Shown: positions 52,509 to 61,352, numbered from the stretch's first letter. The stretch: DNA of 64,000 bases from Magnetovibrio sp. (GCA_028281525.1 JANQJR010000035.1:1-64000); one strand, 5' to 3'. Notes: generated by a model not told the origin, from the sequence alone. Program-made: numbers and translations.

Positions 52509-54509
52509 ATGACCAAAGCGAAGTCCGCCCCGCGGTGCGTGGCGCTGGTTGGTCCGTATCTTTCTGGAAAAACGACGTTGCTGGAAAGCCTGTTGGCGAG
52601 CGCCGGCACGCTGCACCGCAAGGGGTCGGTGCGCGACGGCAATTCCGTCGGCGACAGTGCGCCGGAAGCGCGCGCGATGGAGATGTCGACGGAACTTAAC
52701 GTCGCGCATTGTGAATATCTTGGGGACCCGTGGACGATTGTAGACTGTCCCGGGTCCGTTGAATTGCTGCAGGAAAGTTTAAACGCCTTGATGATCGCGG
52801 ACACCGCCGTGGTGGTGTGCGAAGCCGACCCCGAGAAGGCGCTGACCGTTGGCCCGGCGTTGCGCATCCTGGACCAGCACGACATTCCCCACATCCTGTT
52901 CATCAACAAGATGGATCAGGACGGGGGCTCGGTGAAGGCGACGTTGGAAGCGTTGCAGGAGCATTCCCGCCATCCGTTGGTGCTGCGTGAAATCCCCATC
53001 CGCGAGGACGGCCATGTGACCGGCCATATCGATCTGGTCAGCGAAAAAGCGTTCAAATGGAAAGACCACGCCGAATCCGAAATCATCGACTTGCCCGATT
53101 CCATGATCGAACTGGAAATGGGCGCGCGCGAGGATATGCTGGAGGCGCTGGCGGACTTCGACGACACGCTGTTGGAAGAGCTGTTGGAAAACGTCAATCC
53201 ATCGACAGAGGAGGTCTACGACAACTTGAAACGCGATCTGGCCCACGACGACATTGTGCCGGTGTTTTTCGGTTCCGCCGAACACGACAACGGCATCCGC
53301 CGCCTGTGGAAAGCGCTGCGCCACGAAAGTCCCGGCGTTGAAGAAACGGCGGAACGTTTAAGTGTGGGCGATGCTGCGGCGCAGGTGTTCAAGACCGTGC
53401 ATGCCGGGCATATGGGTAAGCTGTCACTGGCGCGCGTCTGGTCGGGTACGGTCAAGGATGGCCAGGAATTCGACCAAGGCCGGGTGTCGGGCCTGTTTCA
53501 GGTGAACGGAGCCAAGTTTGACAAGAACGGCACGGCCGAAGCGGGCGATATTGTTGCGCTCGGCCGTCTGGACAAGGCCAACACTGGGGATGCTCTGGGC
53601 GGCCAAGGGACGGAGTGGCCCGAGCCCTTGTCGCCGCTTTATTCCATGGCGATCGAAATGAACGGCAGCGGCCACGCGGACGAGGTTAAGTTGACCGCTG
53701 CGGTGCAAAAACTGTGCGAGGAAGATCCGTCCTTGAAGTTGGAGCACGACCAGATCACCGGTGAACTGTTGCTGTGGGGCCAAGGCGAAATGCATCTGCG
53801 CATCGCCAAGGACAAACTGGCGGGGCGCCACAATCTCGATGTCAACGCGAAACGTCCGCAGGTTCCGTATAAGGAAACCATCCGCAAGGGTGTGACGCAC
53901 CGCGCGCGCCACAAAAAACAGTCGGGCGGACACGGCGAATTCGGTGACGTGGAAATCGTCATCAAGCCGTTGGGTCGGGGCGCGGGCTTTCAGTTCGAAG
54001 AAGCCATTCATGGCGGCTCGGTCCCGCGCCAATACATTCCCGCCGTGGAATCGGGGGTGAAAGAGTATTTAAGCCGCGGTCCCCTGGGCTTCCCGGTGGT
54101 GGATATCGAAGTGACGTTGACCGACGGACAGCACCATTCGGTGGACAGTTCCGACTTCGCATTCAAGAAGGCCGCGCAATTGGCCATGCGCGAAGCCATG
54201 CCCGATTGCGACCCGGTGCTGTTGGAGCCGATCTGCGAAGTGCGGGTGTCCGTGCCCAACGCCTATACGTCGAACGCGCAGCGCATCGTGTCGTCCCGGC
54301 GCGGACAGATTCTCGGTTTCCAACCGCGTGACGGCTGGCACGGCTGGGATGAGGTCACGGCGCACCTGCCGGCATCCGAAATGCACGACTTGATCATCGA
54401 TTTGCGCTCCCAGACGCTGGGGGTCGGGACCTTCGACTTCCGCTATGACCACCTGCAGGAACTGACCGGTAAATATGCCGATCAAGTTGTGGCCGCGCGG
54501 ACGAGTTGA
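52509..54509 (+). CDS. Elongation factor G-like GTPase
   Basis: A 666-residue translational GTPase with EF-G domain order. G1 is GPYLSGKTTLLESLL near residue 15, G3 is IVDCPGSVELL near residue 75, G4 is INKMD near residue 135. Domain II follows near residue 295, and the C-terminal domains IV/V contain SGGHGEFGDVEIVIKPL and SSRRGQILGF. It belongs to the divergent EF-G-like branch found beside the canonical FusA in alphaproteobacteria; its precise role (recycling, stress or none in elongation) is not settled. ATG at 52509; a strong terminator follows. Confidence 0.88.
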   Translation: MTKAKSAPRCVALVGPYLSGKTTLLESLLASAGTLHRKGSVRDGNSVGDSAPEARAMEMSTELNVAHCEYLGDPWTIVDCPGSVELLQESLNALMIADTAVVVCEADPEKALTVGPALRILDQHDIPHILFINKMDQDGGSVKATLEALQEHSRHPLVLREIPIREDGHVTGHIDLVSEKAFKWKDHAESEIIDLPDSMIELEMGAREDMLEALADFDDTLLEELLENVNPSTEEVYDNLKRDLAHDDIVPVFFGSAEHDNGIRRLWKALRHESPGVEETAERLSVGDAAAQVFKTVHAGHMGKLSLARVWSGTVKDGQEFDQGRVSGLFQVNGAKFDKNGTAEAGDIVALGRLDKANTGDALGGQGTEWPEPLSPLYSMAIEMNGSGHADEVKLTAAVQKLCEEDPSLKLEHDQITGELLLWGQGEMHLRIAKDKLAGRHNLDVNAKRPQVPYKETIRKGVTHRARHKKQSGGHGEFGDVEIVIKPLGRGAGFQFEEAIHGGSVPRQYIPAVESGVKEYLSRGPLGFPVVDIEVTLTDGQHHSVDSSDFAFKKAAQLAMREAMPDCDPVLLEPICEVRVSVPNAYTSNAQRIVSSRRGQILGFQPRDGWHGWDEVTAHLPASEMHDLIIDLRSQTLGVGTFDFRYDHLQELTGKYADQVVAARTS

Positions 54510-54545
54510 GCAGGGCGGGTTGACCGGCGCCACACAGACATCTCG

Positions 54546-54571
54546 AAGGGCCGGGGGTAACCCCGGCCCTT
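54546..54571 (+). terminator. Intrinsic terminator after the EF-G-like gene
   Basis: An 11-bp perfect stem (AAGGGCCGGGG with CCCCGGCCCTT), loop GTAA, followed by TTCGTTT. It starts 37 bases after the stop codon. Confidence 0.85.
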
Positions 54572-54602
54572 TCGTTTGGGGGAAGAGCGGAACTCAAGTT
54601 CC

Positions 54603-54690
54603 GGGGCGGGCCGGGCCCATAAAAAAGGCCGAGCTCAAAGAGCCCTTGGGGCGGGCAGCTGGGTCCATAAAAAAAGGCAGGGCTCAAAGA
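54603..54690 (-). repeat. Tandem terminator-like repeats, 48-base period
   Basis: Two copies of GGGGCGGG (54603, 54648) are each followed by ATAAAAAA (54619, 54667) and a GAGCTC/GGCTC-type hairpin. Read on the minus strand these are weak intrinsic terminators, hairpin then T6-T7, placed one after another. The order GGGGCGGG, CCGGG-like, ATAAAAAA, hairpin is the same as in the 53-base repeats at 56146-56286. Confidence 0.6.
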
Positions 54691-54835
54691 GTCCGGCCAG
54701 TGCGAAAGGGAGGTCTCTCGTCCTGGGGGAGACAAGAGAGACTCTTTAGGAGAATCCGCAGAGTGTCAGAGGGGGGAGGGGGAGGTATCCCTGCGGTCTC
54801 CCGATGTCTCCGGACAACGCCCGGTACATCGTGTA
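54668..54835 (-). ncRNA. Candidate small RNA with C-rich loops (locus 1)
   Basis: About 168 nt on the minus strand, from a likely start near 54835 to the T-run at 54669-54675. Stems seen: GGTACA/TGTACC at the 5' end; CCGCAG/CTGCGG (54756-54761 with 54791-54796), whose 29-base minus-strand loop contains ATACCTCCCCC; a GTCTCTC/GAGAGAC hairpin (54713-54719 with 54736-54742) with loop TCCCCCAG; then unpaired CCTCCC and a terminator hairpin. No ORF fits. Layout and motifs match the RNA candidate at 56252-56430. Together with the repeats and the AT-rich block it explains most of the 618-base spacer 54510-55127. Confidence 0.55.
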
Positions 54836-54869
54836 CCGCTTATATAAGAAAAAACTAATCTAGTGTCCA
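54823..54869 (-). promoter_or_regulatory. Sigma-70-like promoter overlapping a palindrome
   Basis: On the minus strand TGGACA (54869-54864), 17 bases, then TATATA (54846-54841) resemble -35 and -10 elements. The predicted start falls in a perfect dyad GGTACA-N3-TGTACC (54823-54837), which could be an operator or the first hairpin of the RNA. Confidence 0.5.
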
Positions 54870-54965
54870 GGAAAAAATCGCATTTGTTGTGGATTGTTTA
54901 TCAGAATATAAATGTAAAAATTCATTAACTTATTGTTTTTAAATGTTTATTGTTTTTAACAATAC
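54841..54965. repeat. AT-rich block with 13-base direct repeats
   Basis: A strikingly AT-rich stretch in GC-rich surroundings. TTATTGTTTTTAA occurs twice (54930-54942 and 54947-54959, 17-base period). It lies upstream of the candidate RNA promoter on the minus strand and may bind a nucleoid or regulatory protein. Confidence 0.5.
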
Positions 54966-55127
54966 CAAAGTATGCAACCATAATCCATATTCAGCGGCGG
55001 TAAAAAACGACTGTTTCGGGTGTTTTCGGCCTTGTGTCGCCCCTGGGTTTTTGCGGATTCGGCAAATCCACGCAAATGAGCCGCCGACAGGAACGCCGGC
55101 GGCTCTTTGAAAAAGGTGTTTCGGTAC

Positions 55128-55322
55128 TTATTCGGTTTTGCAGGTCTTAATGCCGAAGGGCGCATAGGCCGGACACCAGCCGATCAAGGCGGTGAAAATC
55201 GGCACCACGCCGATGAAGCCGTAAATAGCCAGTTCATGGTTGCTCAGCATGGCGAAGGTGACCAGCACCACACCGACGAGAATGCGCAAAATCCGGTCGA
55301 TGTTACCGATATTGCTGCTCAT
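55128..55322 (-). CDS. DUF2892 (YgaP-like) inner-membrane protein
   Basis: A 64-residue protein: NIGNIDRILRILVGVVLVTF, then a second hydrophobic segment, and GWCPAYAPFGIKTC, the diagnostic DUF2892 ending with two cysteines. AGGAGAG precedes the ATG at 55322. Such proteins resemble the membrane part of YgaP, which is linked to a rhodanese domain elsewhere. It lies 91 bases downstream of the Crp/Fnr gene on the same strand and is probably its target or operon partner. GGTTA-N2-TAACC lies just upstream. Confidence 0.85.
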   Translation of the reverse strand: MSSNIGNIDRILRILVGVVLVTFAMLSNHELAIYGFIGVVPIFTALIGWCPAYAPFGIKTCKTE

Positions 55323-55413
55323 GGTTACTCTCCTGTGTCCATTTGGGGTTCGTGCTGAGGTTAGGTAACCATATCTGTGCCCAGGCGTCTGTAACCTAGT
55401 CACATAAACGTGA

Positions 55414-56097
55414 TCAGGTGGCCGCCAAGGCCTCCAGTGCCGCACCGTCGGCGATGGTGATCTGCCCGCGGCTGAGCTTGACGAGCCCGCGGCGCTCGAA
55501 ATCCTTGAGCTGGCGGCTGATCACTTCACGCGCTGAACCCAGCTCCACCGCCAGTTCCTGATGCGTGGTCGCCAGGGTGCCTTCTTGGGCGGTGCGTTCG
55601 CACAGCAACCGGGCTAGGCGGATGTCGACGCGTCCAAAAGCCACCTCTTCGACCAGAACCATCAGATTGGTGAGCCGCTCGCCATAGGATTGGAACACGA
55701 AATCGCGCAACACTTGAGATTGCCCCAGCAGGTCACGGAATGCTTGGGCGGGAACAACGATGGCGTGAACGTCCGTTTCCGTGATGCCCTCGGCGGAATA
55801 CGCACTGTGGCCCAACAGGCAGGCCGTGGTCAGCACGCAGGTCTCGCCGGTATCCACGCGGTACAGCACGATTTCCCGTCCCGATTCGGATACCATCTGA
55901 ACCCGCACACGCCCGTCCAACACCAGCAGAAAGTTGTCGCAACTGTCGCCGACATGAAAGACGGCTTGACGCGCGGGCAGACGAACCTCCTGAGAAATCT
56001 CGACCAGACGCAGGGCGGTTTCGTCTTCCAATTCGCTCAAAGCCGGGAACAGGGATATCCAGTCGGTGGCCGGGTTGCTGATTGGTGCCGTGCTCAT
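55414..56097 (-). CDS. Crp/Fnr-family transcriptional regulator
   Basis: A 227-residue regulator. The cyclic-nucleotide-binding-like beta roll (about residues 25-140) has VFHVGDSCDNFLLVLDGRV. The winged helix (about 150-220) has THQELAVELGSAREVISRQL, where the E-x-x-S-R set predicts FNR-type half-sites (TTGAT/TTGAC). It lacks the N-terminal cysteine cluster of true FNR, so it senses something other than oxygen through Fe-S, as DNR/NNR or redox-type members do. It could act on the TTGAC-N4-GTCAA box at nosZ. It is bracketed by the two candidate small RNAs. Confidence 0.9.
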   Translation of the reverse strand: MSTAPISNPATDWISLFPALSELEDETALRLVEISQEVRLPARQAVFHVGDSCDNFLLVLDGRVRVQMVSESGREIVLYRVDTGETCVLTTACLLGHSAYSAEGITETDVHAIVVPAQAFRDLLGQSQVLRDFVFQSYGERLTNLMVLVEEVAFGRVDIRLARLLCERTAQEGTLATTHQELAVELGSAREVISRQLKDFERRGLVKLSRGQITIADGAALEALAAT

Positions 56098-56145
56098 GAA
56101 GAAAACCTTTGGGTTTGAATACCTTCACCATAGGCGCGGACGCGC

Positions 56146-56286
56146 ATAAAAAAAAGCCCTGGTAGCGAAGTTGCCTGCCGGGGCGGGTGGCCGGGACAAT
56201 AAAAAAAAGCCCTGGTAGCAGAGCTACCAGCCGGGGCGGGTGGCCGGGACAATAAAAAAAAGCCCTGGTAGCAGAGCTACCAGGGC
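56146..56286 (-). repeat. Triplicated intrinsic terminator, 53-base period
   Basis: ATAAAAAAAAGCCCTGGTAGC starts at 56146, 56199 and 56252 (the first 15 bases are identical in all three). The copy at 56252 ends in a perfect 11-bp hairpin (56262-56272 with 56276-56286), that at 56199 in an 8-bp one, and that at 56146 is decayed. On the minus strand each is a hairpin followed by T8, so three terminators stand in series just upstream of the Crp/Fnr gene. Between copies is GGGGCGGG. Confidence 0.75.
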
Positions 56287-56430
56287 GAGTCTAACAGGGA
56301 GGCTTCACGTCTGGGAGACGTGTGGCTCGACCGGCCCCATAATTCCCGGGGGAGGGTATGGGATTAAGTGGGGCCGGGAGCCTCCGGGCCGTGAGGCCCG
56401 AACGTTCATGTTGCGATGCAACAAGAACTG
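56252..56430 (-). ncRNA. Candidate small RNA with C-rich loops (locus 2)
   Basis: About 179 nt on the minus strand in the 505-base spacer 56098-56602, which has no supported gene. Stems: GTTGC/GCAAC (56410-56422); CGGGCC/GGCCCG (56385-56400); a closing helix GGAGGCT/AGCCTCC (56298-56304 with 56379-56385) around CCGGCCCCA/TGGGGCCGG (56331-56339 with 56369-56377; minus-strand loop with ATACCCTCCCCC) and CACGTC/GACGTG (56306-56322; loop TCCCA); then CCTCCC and the perfect terminator. TATATT at 56441-56436 could be the -10. Motifs match locus 1 in the same order. Confidence 0.6.
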
Positions 56431-56602
56431 TAGTGAATATATGGAAATCTTCGCAGGTGCACCACTCACACTTTGGAAAAGCTGATATGCAATATGCGCA
56501 TAGCTTACGCGATGGTGTTGAGTGAATATCTTGCGATATCAATGCGTTATAAAAAAGTGCAGTATATTAGAAAATGCTTAGGTTTGCATTTTTGTTACAG
56601 TA

Positions 56603-57532
56603 TCAGCTGGCGCTGTTTTGATTCTCGCGGATGCGGCTCAACAAAAAGTCCCGGAAAACCCCAATGCGATTCGAGTTGCGCAGCTCTTCGGGATACACGA
56701 AATAGGCCGTGAAACTGGGGCCTTGGACCTCAGGCAGGATTTGCACCAGATTTTCGGCGTACCGGGTCATGTAATCGGGCAGGGCGGCGATGCCGATGCC
56801 GCTGCGCACCGCGCGGTAGATGCCGTAAATGTTGTTGACCGTGAGCACCGGCTTGCGCGGTTTGTCGCTCACGCCCAGCTCCATCAACCAGTTCAGATTG
56901 GCCACCGGCGGATTGGCGTCTTCGCCGTAAATCACCAAGCGGTGATTGTCTAGGTCTTCGGGGCTGCTGGGCATGCCGTGGGTTTTGATGTAGTTGGGCG
57001 AAGCGTAGACGCGGTAGTGCACTTCCATCAACGGGCGTTGGATCAGGTCCGGCTGGGTTGGCGGTTTCAAACGGATTGCGACGTCCGCTTGGCGCATGGA
57101 AATGTCCAGTTCGTCATCAGAAAGCACCAGGGACACGTCGATGTCCGGATAACGTTCGATGAAATCCTTGACCTTGGGCGTGAGCCAGATGGAGCCGAGC
57201 CCCGGCGTGGTGGTGATGCGCAGGTCGCCTTGCGGACGTTCGCGGGAATCGCGGATTTGCGCGGTGGTGAACGCCAGCTTGGCGAACATGTCCTTTGTGG
57301 TGGCGTCGAGCATTTCGCCTTGTTCCGTCAGGATCAGGCCGCGCGCGTGGCGGTGGAACAGCGCGACGCCGAGGCTATCCTCCAACGCACTGATTTGGCG
57401 GGACACGGCGGATTGGCTGAGATTCAACATCTCTCCGGCGTGGGTGAAACTGCCGGCTTCCGCCACGGCGTGGAAGATGCGCAGTTTGTCCCAGTCCATG
57501 ACGCCGGTGTTGGGATCGGGCAGCCTATCCAT
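56603..57532 (-). CDS. LysR-family transcriptional regulator
   Basis: A 309-residue LTTR: N-terminal winged helix with GSFTHAGEMLNLSQSAVSRQ and IRRLE-equivalent ALEDSLGVALFHRHARG, followed by the periplasmic-binding-like effector domain. AAGGA lies six bases before the ATG at 57532. It is 31 bases after trxB on the same strand, so probably read through from it, an unusual arrangement because most LysR genes are divergent from their targets. The target is unknown. Confidence 0.9.
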   Translation of the reverse strand: MDRLPDPNTGVMDWDKLRIFHAVAEAGSFTHAGEMLNLSQSAVSRQISALEDSLGVALFHRHARGLILTEQGEMLDATTKDMFAKLAFTTAQIRDSRERPQGDLRITTTPGLGSIWLTPKVKDFIERYPDIDVSLVLSDDELDISMRQADVAIRLKPPTQPDLIQRPLMEVHYRVYASPNYIKTHGMPSSPEDLDNHRLVIYGEDANPPVANLNWLMELGVSDKPRKPVLTVNNIYGIYRAVRSGIGIAALPDYMTRYAENLVQILPEVQGPSFTAYFVYPEELRNSNRIGVFRDFLLSRIRENQNSAS

Positions 57533-57563
57533 CAAAGGTCCTTAACATTCGTGCGCATGCGCC

Positions 57564-58613
<1,050 letters not shown>

Positions 58614-58737
58614 TCAAAATAGAATGCGCCTAAGATAAGGCCACAGCCCCGGGGCGGCAAGCGGCGGAGGGGAAATAGTACGGACTGCAAGGAAAGATCT
58701 TGTAACATTGTTGCGCTTTGTGCTTGCCCCGGCCGTC

Positions 58738-58756
58738 TGAGTAATATAATTACTCA
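58738..58756. promoter_or_regulatory. Inverted repeat upstream of the Lrp-type gene
   Basis: Arms TGAGTAAT and ATTACTCA (eight bases each, spacer ATA) form a 19-base dyad ending 23 bases before the lrp-type ATG. Such AT-centred dyads are typical Lrp/AsnC autoregulatory sites. Confidence 0.55.
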
Positions 58757-58779
58757 GTTAGGAAGGAGTCTCGCTTAGA

Positions 58780-59268
58780 ATGAATGATTCCCGCGTAAAA
58801 CTTGATCAAATCGATCGCCGTATCTTGCACGATCTGCAAGACGACGGCCGCATCACCAACGTCGAACTGGCGCGCCGCGCCGGGATTTCCGCGCCGCCGT
58901 GCTTGCGCCGGGTGCGCGCACTGGAAGAAGCGGGTTTCATTCAAGGCTACCACGCCGATCTGGACACCCGCGCCTTGGGCTTCAACGTCACGGTTTTCGC
59001 CCAGGTGGGACTCAAAAGCCAAGCGGAACAGGACCTGGATGCCTTCGAGGCGCTGGTCAAATCCTGGCCGGAAGTGCGTGAATGCCACATGCTGGCCGGC
59101 GAGACGGATTTCCTGTTGAAGGTCGTCGCCCCCGATTGGGAGGAGTACCAGAATTTCCTCACCACCAAGCTGACCGCCGCCGACAACGTGAGCCACGTCA
59201 AATCCGCGCTCAGTGTGCGCACCACCAAGCAGCTGTCCGGCGTGCCGATCGAGGTCGAGGACGCCTGA
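58780..59268 (+). CDS. Lrp/AsnC-family transcriptional regulator
   Basis: A 162-residue regulator: the N-terminal helix-turn-helix KLDQIDRRILHDLQDDGRIT then NVELARRAGISAPPCLRRVR, and a C-terminal RAM domain with VRECHMLAGETDFLLKV, whose Gly-Glu/Asp-x-Asp loop forms the amino-acid effector site. AAGGAG precedes the ATG. Divergent from trxB; likely autoregulated through the 19-base dyad in front of it. Confidence 0.92.
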   Translation: MNDSRVKLDQIDRRILHDLQDDGRITNVELARRAGISAPPCLRRVRALEEAGFIQGYHADLDTRALGFNVTVFAQVGLKSQAEQDLDAFEALVKSWPEVRECHMLAGETDFLLKVVAPDWEEYQNFLTTKLTAADNVSHVKSALSVRTTKQLSGVPIEVEDA

Positions 59269-59291
59269 GCTCGCAGCTGTCCTCTGCCTTA

Positions 59292-59870
59292 TCAGCCATT
59301 CACGGCCAGACCCATTTCCAAATCCTGAATGCGCGCTTCCAGGGATGCGATCACGTCTTCGCCGAAAAGGCGCGGGATATTCTTGGGGCAGTTTTCGTCC
59401 CAGGCCTTGATTCGGAACACGATCACCGGGAACGGCTCCGTATCGCCGGGACCGTTCATCATGGTGCCCAAGTTGGGATCGAAACTGACGAAGGCTTCGC
59501 TCCAGATCTTCACCCGGCGGCACTTGGCGTAATCCATTAGGAACAGCATGGCGTTCGGGTTTTCGCTGAGATTGCCCTGGGTGATGAACTGGCCGTTGCC
59601 GGGTTCGTCCGACATCATCAGTGTGGAGGAATTCACCACGCGCAAAAAGCCGGGCTTTCCACCCCGGTGCTGGATATAGGGCTGGCCCGCCGCGCTTGAG
59701 GTGGCGATGAAGGCGGATGTGCGTTCGCGCACGAAGTCCATCAACTCATCGGTCAGGGCGTCTTGTTTGTTTTGACGCTCCGACACCCTCTGCATGGCGG
59801 TGCGCGTGCCCATCACGCTTTGCACTTTTTTCACCGCTGGTGTGAAGGCGATCTCGGTAAAACGGCTCAT
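59292..59870 (-). CDS. Pyridoxamine 5'-phosphate oxidase-like flavoprotein
   Basis: A 192-residue split-barrel protein. The ATG at 59870 has AAGGAG eight bases upstream. Family marks: FIATSSAAGQPYIQHRGGKPGF near residue 53 and MLFLMDYAKCRRVKIWSEA near residue 110, typical of the PNPOx-like FMN-binding group rather than true PdxH. It may bind FMN, F420 or haem, and the substrate is unknown. It converges with the Lrp gene. Confidence 0.82.
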   Translation of the reverse strand: MSRFTEIAFTPAVKKVQSVMGTRTAMQRVSERQNKQDALTDELMDFVRERTSAFIATSSAAGQPYIQHRGGKPGFLRVVNSSTLMMSDEPGNGQFITQGNLSENPNAMLFLMDYAKCRRVKIWSEAFVSFDPNLGTMMNGPGDTEPFPVIVFRIKAWDENCPKNIPRLFGEDVIASLEARIQDLEMGLAVNG

Positions 59871-60014
59871 GGAGTTTCTCCTTGGTTTTGAAAGGCTTTC
59901 GGGTTGAACGGGATGAGCAGGCGGTTTTGTCAAGCGGGCAACATGCCAAGCACCGCAATCGGGACGCGGGACATGCCACATAAATGAAAGCCTGCTGGTC
60001 ATGACTGGCGCTCC

Positions 60015-60620
60015 TCAGGGCAAGTGGTCCAGGGGTTTGGTTGCTTCGAACGCGGGGCGGGTTTCGATGGCGGCGTGCCAATCGCCCAAGTCCGGGCGGA
60101 TGCTCCGCCAATCCAGGTCCGGATGGCGGAAGTCGAGGTAGGACAAAGCGCAAGCCGTGGCGATATCGCCCAGGTGTACGGTCTCGACGATGCCGGATTT
60201 GCGGGGCAGGCGTTCCAGGCTGCTCTGTATCTTCGCCAGTTTGCGGGTGAGAAAGGCGCTGGACGGCGGCACGTCGTTGCGGCGTTTCTCATAGGTCGCG
60301 GCGACGGCGAAATCCATGATCGCATCGGCCATGGCCGCTTCGTTCAGGACCGCCCAGCGTTCCGCGCCGTCCGCTGGAATCAAGCTTTTATCGGCTTGAT
60401 CGTTCAGGTATTGCACGATCAGCGGGCTGTCCATCAGCGGCGTGCCGTCCGGGGCGATCATCGCCGGGACCAGCCCGGCGGGATTGGCGGCGATCAGGCG
60501 CGGATCATCCTGGTAGGGATTGACGGCGATTTCCTCCGTCGCTCCCATCAGGTCCAATTCGCGTGCGGCGATGCGCACCTTGCGCGCAAACGGCGACGGC
60601 GGGGCGTAGAACAGTTTCAT
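60015..60620 (-). CDS. Glutathione S-transferase-like protein
   Basis: A 201-residue GST: N-terminal thioredoxin-like domain with a likely catalytic Ser in APPSPFARKVRI, a cis-Pro in GLVPAMI near residue 55 and DSPLIVQYL for the glutathione gamma-glutamyl contact; the C-terminal helical domain contains HLGDIATACALSYLDFR. GAGGAGG precedes the ATG at 60620. Located after a TetR regulator, with the same operator-like sequence before both, suggesting an inducible detoxification pair. Confidence 0.88.
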   Translation of the reverse strand: MKLFYAPPSPFARKVRIAARELDLMGATEEIAVNPYQDDPRLIAANPAGLVPAMIAPDGTPLMDSPLIVQYLNDQADKSLIPADGAERWAVLNEAAMADAIMDFAVAATYEKRRNDVPPSSAFLTRKLAKIQSSLERLPRKSGIVETVHLGDIATACALSYLDFRHPDLDWRSIRPDLGDWHAAIETRPAFEATKPLDHLP

Positions 60621-60648
60621 GGTCTGCCTCCTCGATAAACTCAAACCA

Positions 60649-60665
60649 TACATACTGGTAGGTAC
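60649..60665. promoter_or_regulatory. Operator-like box upstream of the GST gene
   Basis: TACATACTGGTAGGTAC at 60649-60665 is followed by AATT and lies 29 bases before the GST start. Fifteen of its 17 bases match the box before the TetR gene (61353-61369); the two differences are at the dyad centre (TG versus CA). Confidence 0.7.
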
Positions 60666-60767
60666 AATTCTGGGGCGTATTGAAGTGTGGGAATGTATGT
60701 GGGTCATGGCGGGTTCCTGTGAATGTCGGGTGTGTTGGATTTTCGGTGGTTTTAATCTGCGGCGGCT

Positions 60768-61334
60768 TTAATCTGCGGCGGCTTTGAGCAGGATTTTGAG
60801 CGTGTCTCTGGCTTGCTTCATGGGCGCCGGGTCCTGGTGAATACGGCTCATGACATAGCCGCCTTGGAGCGTGGCGATGAGCATGCGCGCGAAATCTTTG
60901 GGCTTGAGGCTCTTGGGCAGATCACCATCCTGTTGCGCCTCGCGGGCGGCTTGTGCGATCAAACCTTCGATGTGGTCGAAGAAACCCTCCACAATGGGGT
61001 TCAAGACGGGGTCCGATATGGCCTGTTCGTTGGATAGCCGCCCGAATTTGCAGCCCTTGAGCGCTTCGCGCGGCGCATTGATGTACGTTTCGATACGCTT
61101 CATCGGCGGCAGGTCTGGGTCGAAATAGCGGGCGTAGGTCTCGCGCATCTGCGCTTCGGTCTCTTGCAATGCGGTGGCGGCCAAGTCGCGTTTGCCTTCA
61201 AAATGGTGATAAAGGCTGCCCTGACCCGCGCCGCTGGCTTTGAGCACCGCCTTGGGGCTCATGGCTTCATAGCCGCGTTCCCACAACAGGTCCTTGGCCG
61301 CATCGATCAAAGCTTCGCGTTTGCCGGTCATCAT
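60768..61334 (-). CDS. TetR-family transcriptional regulator
   Basis: A 188-residue repressor with N-terminal helix-turn-helix AMSPKAVLKASGAGQGSLYHHF and a C-terminal ligand domain ending LKILLKAAAD. AGGAG precedes the ATG at 61334. It resembles regulators of the AcuR/DhaR type (LTHHFEGKRDL-like segment GKRDLAATALQ) that respond to electrophiles. Sites matching in the promoters of this gene and the GST support autoregulation and GST control. The stop codon lies within a perfect 16-base tandem duplication (60751-60782). Confidence 0.9.
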   Translation of the reverse strand: MMTGKREALIDAAKDLLWERGYEAMSPKAVLKASGAGQGSLYHHFEGKRDLAATALQETEAQMRETYARYFDPDLPPMKRIETYINAPREALKGCKFGRLSNEQAISDPVLNPIVEGFFDHIEGLIAQAAREAQQDGDLPKSLKPKDFARMLIATLQGGYVMSRIHQDPAPMKQARDTLKILLKAAAD

Positions 61335-61352
61335 GGCTCTCCTTGATAAATA

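Noticed and set aside
54603..56286. Transposon or MITE remnants
   Set aside because: The repeats at 54.6 and 56.2 kb lack terminal inverted repeats and target-site duplications, and their hairpin plus T-run form fits terminators.
56252..56430. 6S RNA
   Set aside because: Length is similar, but the 5' and 3' ends do not pair into a single long rod with a central bubble; instead there are several hairpins and a terminator.
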